From JADKHC01 sp047600805 (GTDB taxonomy: Bacteria; Verrucomicrobiota; Verrucomicrobiia; Opitutales; Opitutaceae): a DNA stretch of 64,000 nt. The translations under genes were made by a program, and so were the position numbers. Below the pieces are notes generated by a model, which was not told the DNA's origin, ran no database searches, and saw only the letters and a program-made list of their open reading frames with translations. Within the stretch, counting starts at the first letter, position 1. The number at the start of each line of letters is the position of its first letter. The DNA is taken from assembly GCA_047600805.1 (NCBI GenBank), contig JASGKG010000001.1, positions 2,914,001 through 2,978,000 of the forward strand, read 5' to 3'. Positions 1-7,580 of this stretch are shown here, piece by piece.

Positions 1-3000
1 AAAACATAATTTTTCTGATCCTGCCCGCGAACACCCAGGTCACACCGGAAACGCGATTGCCCAACCTGAACATCTACGGAATACCCTCGCTGGCAAAGCG
101 CTGAAGCAAGTTGATCAATCACCGCGTCTCGCCCGGTCATAGGCGCCAAGGCACGGCGGTTGAGAGGATTCAGCCCTTCCAAAACGCTGCGCGCCGCGGT
201 CACGTCACCACGCGAGAGACTCTCGGAATATTTCAGGAATCCTTTGAGGGCGTTCGCGCCATCGTTGTAGTCGTTGGTGATATCGTGATGCTTGATCGAA
301 GAGATCACCGCCATGTGATGCCGAGCGCGTGAAAAGATGACGTTGAGCCGCTTCTCACCACCGCGCTGATTGATCGGGCCAAAGTTCATCAGCATCTTCT
401 TCTCGCGGTCATAGCCGTAACAGATGCTCAGGATAATAATATCGCGCTCATCGCCCTGTACATTCTCCAAGTTCTTCACGAAGAGACCGCAGAATTGGTC
501 GTCTTCTTCCCGGTTCATTTCAGCTTCAAGTCGTTCGCCAAAAACTTTGTCGTCTTCGCCCAAGTCGTCCAGCGCACGTTCGATTTCAGTCTGCTGGGCC
601 TCAGAAAAAGCAACGATGCCGATGCTCAATTTCGTTTCCCGGCGGAGCAGCTCCCTAACCATTTGGGCGATATACTGGGCCTCAGGCGTATTGCGCCGAT
701 TTTCGTAGCAGCCGTTTTCGAGGAAGTGGAAACTGATGCTGCGCGCCAGCAGCGCATCGACATTGACCGAACCTTGCGACGTATCCCTGATTTTCAGTTC
801 AACTTGGGTCTCCGGCGGAAGGTGCCGGTCCGGAATCGTGAATAGATTGCCGCTATAAAACGCCGCGTTGGAAAAACTGATCAGGTTTTCGTAGCGGCTG
901 CGGTAATGCCACGCGAGCAACGTCGAGGGTAGATTGCGTGCCGACTGCGAGAGGAAACTGTCCGCGTCCAAATCCACCTCGACGCGGTCCAGTTCTGCTT
1001 CGTCTTCACTTTCGTCTCCTTTGCCGGCCACAAAGAAACTCGTCGGGGGTAACTGCATCTCATCGCCAACCACGATTACTTGGCGCGCACGATAAGCGCC
1101 AGGCACGGCCTCTTCGACAGGGATCTGGCTCGCTTCGTCGTAAATCACCACATCGAAAATATCCGGATCCAACGGCAGCGTGTCCGAGACACTCAAGGGG
1201 CTCATCAACCAGATTGGCTTAAGATCGCGCACCACATCACCGGAGGCGTTGGCAACGAGATCGCGGATGGATTTAAACCGCATCGTTTTTCCAAACTCGT
1301 GTTCGAGTTCACGTCGGCCGGACGCGTAGTTCTTTTTAAACAATTTCTGTTCCTCCGTCAGCTGGGCCGCCGGCAAACCGGAAATTTGCACGTGCTCGCG
1401 AAATTTACGGCGCACCTGATCGCGTATCACCGCAGCGTTCACCTTTAACCAACCGCGCTGATGCTCCTCAAGGCGACTGCGGAACGCCTCCAGCAATCGT
1501 CCGTCAAAACGGTTGAGGTTGAGGTCCGCACGCAGCACACGCTGAAAGGATTTGTGCGCAATCGCCGCTTCGAATTGATCCAAACGGACCGCGGAATTAA
1601 GAAGCGCATACCGCATCGATTCTGGTGCCTCAAATAGTTCGGTTAGCAGCGGCAGCAGGTCGGGCAACGCCTTCACTTCCGTCCGCAAACCCGCGAGCAC
1701 GCGCGGCAGCGACTCGAATTCGAGCATCTCCTGCTCAGACAAAAGAGATTTCAACGAACGCTGGAAACGTTCATAGTCCGCATGCATGGCCGCGAGGCTG
1801 CGAACGAGTTCAGCCCCATTCGGATCGGCCACGAGAATTTCCCGAAAAGCTTCCTGAGAGCCTTCAAGTCGAGAATTAGAACCACGTGCCTGACCTAAAA
1901 ACGCCTCTACGCCCGAAGCCTTGCAGAAAGTAAACTCGGCCGAAAACTTCGCCTCGAGCTGTTCGTGGTGCTGCTGCGCTTCCTGAAGTGCGCGCAAATC
2001 GTCGAGCACCTTGCGGAGACTCGGCTCCACTGCGTGCTGGGCAAAGTCGTACCGATGGCGGACTGTTTTACGCAGCCGCCAGAAGGCCGGCTGGAGGAAT
2101 CTCAGGACTGTCTGCTCGTACTGCTTGGACGCTTCCAACGCGTTGATCGTATCCGCAGGCACGAGCGGCTCTCTCCAATGCTTGGCCGCTTCTCGCGCAG
2201 CGCTCAATTTTTTGTCCGAAGCAACGAGTTCGGCAAGTAAACGCTGCAATTCCCCAGAGAGCGGGCTTGCCGGATCGAGCAGGCTCAGCTTCGAACTTCC
2301 TGCCAGGGGTAAAATCAATTTTGCGTAATCGAGAATCGAGGCGATTTCAGGGAGGGTATCCCAGAGTTCCTCAGGCAAGCCCGTTAGTTCCAAATTGCTT
2401 TCGATCGCATCGAGCATCGGTTCGACCGCCTCAAGCTCCTGTTGCAGTTTCTCGATGGGCCGCGGGCTGAGAATCACTTCGCGGCCGAGCCACCGGAGCG
2501 GATGCTCCGCCAGTGAGAGGGCCGCCCCGAGAGTAGCCAGTGATTGCTGCAGCCGCTCCACCAACGAACCATGACGCAACCACTCCTTATATACAGGCAA
2601 TATGTCCGCAGCGCTTGCGTCGAGTGCTGGCACTTGGTCTCGAATTTCAATCAAACGGTGCGCCAAACGCCGCGTGCCGACACCTGCGTCCGGCGACGAA
2701 TGCGTCATCGCCTTCGAGAAACGATCCAACGCTGCAAGATCATGCTCGATCGCCGCCAGAGCGCGGTCTCGGGCGCGAACAGCTTCGTCATCCGGAGGAA
2801 TGGTCAGCCACTGCTCATACGTTTGCTTAAGGTTCTGAATAAACTCCTTTTTATCCGCCTGTGAATCGTGAATCAGGCAGCAAAGTTCATCCAACCCCTG
2901 CTGGCGCAAACGATGAAAAACAACGTCGATGGCGGCACGTTTTTCGCAAACGAAGAGCACTCGTTTACCTCTGGCGACATAGTCGGCAATCAGGTTGGTG

Positions 3001-4958
3001 ATCGTCTGTGACTTGCCCGTACCGGGCGGACCTTGAATAATGAAGCTCCGGCCGGTTCTCGAGCGTGCCACCGCCGCGGCCTGCGCGGAGTCGCAGGGTA
3101 TAATCGGGTACTGCTCGCGCAGCGGCAACGGCCCGAGTGCGGCGTCTTCCGTGCTTTTGGGCTCCAAGGAAAACACCGAATCGAAAGACACGTGCTCTTC
3201 CACGCCCTCGGCCAATTTCGTGTAATCACGCACCAGCGTCATTTTCCGGTAGTGGAAGTTGCCCAGCGTCAGGCTGCACAAATCAAAGGCCCAATGATAC
3301 GGATTTCCCGAATCACCATCGCGCAGAGAATACATTTCGCGCTCTGTTTCCACCGTTGGGCCAGCCGGTTCGACGTCAGCCACCCAGCCCGGCAGGCGCG
3401 GGCGCGGCGCCGCACCGGCCATATCAGCCAGCGGACACGGTTGCGGACGCACTTTTCCCAAAAACAGCTGCAGGCCCTTCGGACGGTAGTTTTCTCGATC
3501 ATAACTATATTCAACCGCCAACGGTTCGGTGCGAATCGGTCGTGCGCGTTGTCGTTGTTTCCATTGGTCCAATCTCTGACGTGCACGCGCGTGGATCAGC
3601 TCGATCTTGGGCCGGTCGATTTTCTCCAGCGTGACTCCCGGCTCCGAAGCGCGTATCTGCGACTGCAGCGTTTCGTGAAACTGCTCGAGGGGCGTTGCGT
3701 CCAAATCCACGATCTCCGGGAGGACGATCCCGTACAGCGTCTTCAAATGATGACGCAGCGCAGGATTCACCTCAGCCTCGTTGGTGGTCGGCGTCAGAAT
3801 GTAGGAGTCTTTTACCCCCTTGCGCTTGGTTAGTTCAACCGGCAGCAAAAGCAGCGGCGAATGAATTCGCTCGTCCGGCTGTTCTTTCAGGTTGTGCCAA
3901 CGAAGAAAACAAATCACCAGGCGCAACTGCGCAAAGCCATACTCCGCCTTGTCGCGGCGCGCTTCAGAAATGATCTTGTCGAGAATTCCTGGGATGTATG
4001 GCGCGTCTTCGGAGCGCAGGTATTTGCCGAGCGCGATCGCATTTCCCTTCGACAAGTCGCTCGCCACTGAATGATGCCAGATGAAGAGCTGTTCGGGACG
4101 GATGTTGCGCACATCCATCACCAGGGGCACAGAAGAGACCGTGAGGTTGAGCGATTGAAGCGTCGGCTTGTAGTAGATGAGACGGTTGCGGCGGGAAATC
4201 TCGAAAAGTCGGTCGCGCAGGTGCTCCTGGATCAGCCGTCTGCGGTCGGTCACGGCGTCGGCCTTGATCTTGGACAGATCGAGATCGATCGGCTGATCGC
4301 GGTACGATTCCAAACAACGCAACAGCTGGGAGACATCCTGCGCACGCTTGTGCCGGTCCAGCTCGGTCATCTGCACGATCACGCGGGCCACCACGGGATG
4401 GAGCCGGCGGTTGATGGCAAACAGATTTGCCCGTTGGCTAGCGAACATTTCGACATCTCCAATCACCGTAAAGTCCAAGCCACAGGCCAGGCTGGCCAGC
4501 AGCATCCCAAGCGAGAGGACGTCAGTGACGGGGTCGTGGTGTCCCAGCGCGTGCTCCCACGTTGTGTAGCCGCAAATAAAAGCCGGAGCCTTCACCTCCT
4601 CGCCCTGATCCAGGACATCGGCGCGCTTGGATTCGTGAATGCCGTCAACCATGTCAGTCACCGTCCTCGACTCACCGATCACTTCCACGCCACGGCTTTT
4701 GGCGGCGAGCATTTCATTGACGCGATTTTCCACCCGAACCGGTTTCGTGAACGATTCTGCGGATACACTTACCGAACCATCTTCAGATACCAAAATCTGT
4801 TGCAACCCCTTCAGCGGCGCCACAAGCCCTCGTTCGTGTGCAGCCGAAACTTGCCTGAACAGTGGCAACAAGCTCGCTAAAACATCATCGGTTTCAAAGC
4901 CGCCTTTCTGCAGCCCGCGATGCAGTAAGGCCAAAAAAGGAAGCGATCCGTCACTCAT
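1..4958 (-). CDS. Pseudokinase-like/DUF4011/SF1 helicase protein with C-terminal nuclease domain, partial
   Basis: At least 1652 codons are open from the ATG at 4958; the 3' end lies beyond the left edge. Residues about 30-220 look like the C-lobe of a Ser/Thr kinase: AHERGL, then ILVSEDGSV, then DVLSLGMLLASLACG (helix F), but the HRD and DFG residues are absent. Residues about 240-440 resemble DUF4011 (RDRLFEISRRNRLIYY). The helicase core follows: Walker A GPPGTGKSQT (K649), Walker B YDEAS (about 1273), motif III VGDEMQLPPT. The last readable part, RGYSVDVQVGQSRFRCDLGV, resembles the start of an MTES_1575-type PD-(D/E)XK nuclease domain. The start overlaps the stop of the M48 gene (ATGA), so the two are probably translationally coupled. 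COG1112 helicases joined to kinase domains are known in Mokosh-type defence; the role here is inferred. Confidence 0.88.
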   Translation of the reverse strand, partial: MSDGSLPFLALLHRGLQKGGFETDDVLASLLPLFRQVSAAHERGLVAPLKGLQQILVSEDGSVSVSAESFTKPVRVENRVNEMLAAKSRGVEVIGESRTVTDMVDGIHESKRADVLDQGEEVKAPAFICGYTTWEHALGHHDPVTDVLSLGMLLASLACGLDFTVIGDVEMFASQRANLFAINRRLHPVVARVIVQMTELDRHKRAQDVSQLLRCLESYRDQPIDLDLSKIKADAVTDRRRLIQEHLRDRLFEISRRNRLIYYKPTLQSLNLTVSSVPLVMDVRNIRPEQLFIWHHSVASDLSKGNAIALGKYLRSEDAPYIPGILDKIISEARRDKAEYGFAQLRLVICFLRWHNLKEQPDERIHSPLLLLPVELTKRKGVKDSYILTPTTNEAEVNPALRHHLKTLYGIVLPEIVDLDATPLEQFHETLQSQIRASEPGVTLEKIDRPKIELIHARARQRLDQWKQRQRARPIRTEPLAVEYSYDRENYRPKGLQLFLGKVRPQPCPLADMAGAAPRPRLPGWVADVEPAGPTVETEREMYSLRDGDSGNPYHWAFDLCSLTLGNFHYRKMTLVRDYTKLAEGVEEHVSFDSVFSLEPKSTEDAALGPLPLREQYPIIPCDSAQAAAVARSRTGRSFIIQGPPGTGKSQTITNLIADYVARGKRVLFVCEKRAAIDVVFHRLRQQGLDELCCLIHDSQADKKEFIQNLKQTYEQWLTIPPDDEAVRARDRALAAIEHDLAALDRFSKAMTHSSPDAGVGTRRLAHRLIEIRDQVPALDASAADILPVYKEWLRHGSLVERLQQSLATLGAALSLAEHPLRWLGREVILSPRPIEKLQQELEAVEPMLDAIESNLELTGLPEELWDTLPEIASILDYAKLILPLAGSSKLSLLDPASPLSGELQRLLAELVASDKKLSAAREAAKHWREPLVPADTINALEASKQYEQTVLRFLQPAFWRLRKTVRHRYDFAQHAVEPSLRKVLDDLRALQEAQQHHEQLEAKFSAEFTFCKASGVEAFLGQARGSNSRLEGSQEAFREILVADPNGAELVRSLAAMHADYERFQRSLKSLLSEQEMLEFESLPRVLAGLRTEVKALPDLLPLLTELFEAPESMRYALLNSAVRLDQFEAAIAHKSFQRVLRADLNLNRFDGRLLEAFRSRLEEHQRGWLKVNAAVIRDQVRRKFREHVQISGLPAAQLTEEQKLFKKNYASGRRELEHEFGKTMRFKSIRDLVANASGDVVRDLKPIWLMSPLSVSDTLPLDPDIFDVVIYDEASQIPVEEAVPGAYRARQVIVVGDEMQLPPTSFFVAGKGDESEDEAELDRVEVDLDADSFLSQSARNLPSTLLAWHYRSRYENLISFSNAAFYSGNLFTIPDRHLPPETQVELKIRDTSQGSVNVDALLARSISFHFLENGCYENRRNTPEAQYIAQMVRELLRRETKLSIGIVAFSEAQQTEIERALDDLGEDDKVFGERLEAEMNREEDDQFCGLFVKNLENVQGDERDIIILSICYGYDREKKMLMNFGPINQRGGEKRLNVIFSRARHHMAVISSIKHHDITNDYNDGANALKGFLKYSESLSRGDVTAARSVLEGLNPLNRRALAPMTGRDAVIDQLASALCQRGYSVDVQVGQSRFRCDLGVRGQDQKNYV

Positions 4959-6160
4959 GATTGAGCCCCCTTTTCGGCCAACGCCAGCAGATCGGAAATC
5001 CTCGGCTTCAGCTTGTTAAGTTCACGGGTTTTGATTCCGAGTTCCTTACCGACGAGTTTTTCGAAGTGACTGGAAATTCCAAGGTTCTCCGCCCAGCGAA
5101 GCGCGGCTGCAAGCGGCACGTCTTCAAGCTCCCGGTCCACATGAGCAAAATCCAAAAGCAAAAATGCGAAGTAATCTTTCAGCAGTGAGCCGGTCTCACG
5201 CAGCTCCTCAGTTATGCTTACATCTTCGGACTGGTTCGCCGTGAAGTCAGGGAAGTAAAGCTTGGCCTGGCCGATCACAGCGATGCTCTGAAACCATCCC
5301 GGCCGCAGCAATTCCGCAAGGAACCGACGCGTGAGCTGCGTAAGCTTGCGCTGGCCGATCAAATCGAGGTTCTGCAATTCAGGTTTCCCCTCGATTAACC
5401 CGCGGATAGAACTATTTGCGGCGTCGCCTTGTCGCGTCCAAAGTGCAAGCGCATGCGCACGCACGTAAGATTCAGGATGTGTAAGCTCCTCAGTCCTGAC
5501 TTCCTCCTTGGAAAAAATCTCGGCTGCTTGCTCAAGGTAGCTGTCTCCACTCACCTGCGTCAGACCCGTCGTCGACTTAACCAGTGCAGCCACCACCTTC
5601 GGTAAATTCTGCGTCACGTGAGCCGCTCCGCGATCGGCAAATATCTCGGTGTGCAGTCGGTATTGGCGAGCCGTCTCATGATGTGCGGCGTGGGCGCGCC
5701 CATCGTTCGTCACCGCCGTTAACACGCGGTCGGCGATCATGTACTCCTCGTCTTCAGTGCTCCAAAGAAAATAATGGGCGAGCTCGTGTCCGAACACCGA
5801 CTTCAGTTCTTCGGCGTCCAGCAAGCTCGCAATCGCGCCACTCATCACAATATGAGCCTCGTTCGGCAGGCAATAAATCGAGGCATTGGGCCCGCCTCCG
5901 TTCTGCGCCTGGTAGAGAGTGACCGGAATATCGAAACCTAACGCGACTTTTGCCGACTCAACCAACCGGTAAAGATCGGCATGCGTTTCCGCGCTAAGCC
6001 GGTAGGTCGCTTTCAACAAACTGAGGCGTAACTCCTCTGCATAATTTTCCTTCGCCCGTGCAGAGATAAACCAATCCCAGAGTTCGCGCTCTGAAGATTT
6101 CAGGTAATCGCGAACCTCCCGGTGATAAGGCAATGGACTGAGGGCAACGGGGGGCGTCAT
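4955..6160 (-). CDS. M48-family zinc metallopeptidase
   Basis: A 401-residue protein with the zinc-protease motif GHELAH (H125, E126, H129) and a second motif TEIFADRGA (E172, D176) at the spacing expected of M48/Ste24-like peptidases. No signal peptide or clear membrane segment is visible, so it is probably cytoplasmic, unlike HtpX. The C-terminal half (about 230-401) is helical and unassigned; it includes HPESYVRAHAL, the family-typical region after the catalytic domain. The stop overlaps the helicase start by four bases and the upstream gene ends 51 bases before, so the three genes probably form one operon. Substrate is unknown; a regulated protease of the helicase/pseudokinase system is an inference. 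Confidence 0.85.
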   Translation of the reverse strand: MTPPVALSPLPYHREVRDYLKSSERELWDWFISARAKENYAEELRLSLLKATYRLSAETHADLYRLVESAKVALGFDIPVTLYQAQNGGGPNASIYCLPNEAHIVMSGAIASLLDAEELKSVFGHELAHYFLWSTEDEEYMIADRVLTAVTNDGRAHAAHHETARQYRLHTEIFADRGAAHVTQNLPKVVAALVKSTTGLTQVSGDSYLEQAAEIFSKEEVRTEELTHPESYVRAHALALWTRQGDAANSSIRGLIEGKPELQNLDLIGQRKLTQLTRRFLAELLRPGWFQSIAVIGQAKLYFPDFTANQSEDVSITEELRETGSLLKDYFAFLLLDFAHVDRELEDVPLAAALRWAENLGISSHFEKLVGKELGIKTRELNKLKPRISDLLALAEKGAQS

Positions 6161-6211
6161 TTGACCGACCTACATTGAGAACAAACCTCAGGACCTCGTC
6201 AAAGCCTGTCC

Positions 6212-7219
6212 TCACGCAATCGGCAGCGAGGAAAGAGCCCGCGAATGCTCGTCGTGAAACTTCTGCACCGACTCCGCGTAAGAATCCACGCCTCCAAAAC
6301 CAAGCGTCGTCACGTAATGACAAGCTGAATACGCGGCGGAGGCCTTCTCGTATTTTTCCACCCAGGCACGGCGCTCTGGCATTCTTTCCGGGTTGATCGG
6401 CCAGACTCCCGGACGGGGTTTTAAATGATCCGAGATCCCCACCCGCCACGGCTTCGGCGTCAGACGAGCACGAAAGCACTGCTGATTTTTGCACATGCGC
6501 ACATAGATGCGGTCCGTTCCGCACGCTTTGAAAAAAGCCTCAACCTCCGGATCAGTTGGAGAAAATCGTCGATGAATAGCCAGCAGGCGCAGTCCAGCGG
6601 GTGTCCAATAAACCCGAACCCGCCAATTCGAATGCGACTTCAAAAAGCGCTCAACTCTCCCCATCGCCTGCTTTTCTTCGCCGCCTTTCAGCAGCAGCCG
6701 AACCCGATAAGCGATGCGCGGAATCGCGAGTCCCAGCAGAAGCCCGACGGCAATCGTTCCCAGACCGAGAGGCAGCGAATGCCGATAAACGCCAACCATA
6801 ATACCAACGATAAACATGAGCAGCAGTGTCCCGCAAGTTTGCTGACCCGTTGGACCTCTTTGGAAATCAATATCGGCGAATAGCACGTCCGGAGTGTTGA
6901 GACATAACGCGCCATAAATATTGCGCGTCACCACACTGCTTCCAAATCGATCCACAATCTCTTCCCGAATCGGAACGCCCTCAGCGCCATTGTAGGGAAC
7001 CTTCGGTTCCCTGCGGGGCAACTGATTTCCCGAGAGAACCCGCTTCAGCGCCTCCTCCGCACGCCGATTTGCGATGCCCTGCGCGTCTTCCTGGCTCACA
7101 TCAGACCAACCAAAACGGCGAACCGTGACCTGACGTTCTTTGGTGCGATGTTGAACTCTTCCCTCGGCCCAAAATCTTGGAATTATCATGGCGGCTGGAG
7201 GCTCTGAAGCTGAGCTCAT
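6212..7219 (-). CDS. Conserved hypothetical protein with two membrane segments
   Basis: A 335-residue protein. The N-terminus from M11 (IIPRFWAEGRVQ, then VTVRRFGWSD) has the feel of a conserved family seen in proteobacteria, but I cannot name a function. Residues about 129-146 and 150-170 are two closely spaced hydrophobic segments forming a membrane hairpin; the segment before (DVLFADIDF) and after (WTPAGLRLLAIHRRF) are polar and look like parts of one globular domain split by it. M11 at 7189 is a credible alternative start because similarity to the remembered family begins there; no strong ribosome site marks either start. It is the first gene of the M48-helicase operon. Confidence 0.65.
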   Translation of the reverse strand: MSSASEPPAAMIIPRFWAEGRVQHRTKERQVTVRRFGWSDVSQEDAQGIANRRAEEALKRVLSGNQLPRREPKVPYNGAEGVPIREEIVDRFGSSVVTRNIYGALCLNTPDVLFADIDFQRGPTGQQTCGTLLLMFIVGIMVGVYRHSLPLGLGTIAVGLLLGLAIPRIAYRVRLLLKGGEEKQAMGRVERFLKSHSNWRVRVYWTPAGLRLLAIHRRFSPTDPEVEAFFKACGTDRIYVRMCKNQQCFRARLTPKPWRVGISDHLKPRPGVWPINPERMPERRAWVEKYEKASAAYSACHYVTTLGFGGVDSYAESVQKFHDEHSRALSSLPIA

Positions 7220-7580
7220 TCAGCAACGAAGCAAGTCTGCTTTCACCGTTCACGCACACACACGCCGATCACACCGTCGATAAGTAGTCTCCTCGAACCG
7301 ATCCTCGCCATAGACCTAATCAGATTTGACAAATCGCCTGCCCTGCGCATGTTCATGGCCGAATGCTAGCCCTCCTTTTATTGTCGAACTTCAGCCTGTG
7401 CGGCACCGCTGGTGACCGCGGTTGGTTTGGCATTGCCTCGCGCTAAGCAATTCCCGATCTCCCGCCATAGCCGCCGGTGCCATCCATAACCCGGCGGTTT
7501 TTTTCATGCCCATCCGCAGGCATTTCCCAATGCGGCTCTGCTGCGACTTCGGCGCATTCACTCACCAAGGAGATCCTTCT
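7220..7580. other. Divergent intergenic region and fusA leader
   Basis: Separates the minus-strand M48/helicase operon from fusA. It contains a TTGACA at 7326-7331 on the plus strand with only a weak -10 match downstream, an intrinsic terminator at 7471-7505, and a good ribosome site (AAGGAGAT, about 7568-7574) six bases before the fusA ATG. No further gene seen. Confidence 0.6.
7471..7505 (+). terminator. Intrinsic terminator inside the fusA leader (possible attenuator)
   Basis: Perfect seven-base stem CCGCCGG (7471-7477) / CCGGCGG (7491-7497) with a 13-base loop, followed by an uninterrupted run of seven T. It lies 76-110 bases upstream of the fusA start in the same orientation, with no upstream plus-strand gene to terminate, so it either ends a short leader or small RNA or attenuates fusA. 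Confidence 0.65.

Noticed and set aside
4071..4880. 269-codon plus-strand frame opposite the helicase gene
   Set aside because: The minus strand encodes a continuous recognised helicase protein here.
1..4958. Intact canonical Mokosh system
   Set aside because: No PLD nuclease gene or domain is visible, and the kinase part lacks catalytic residues.
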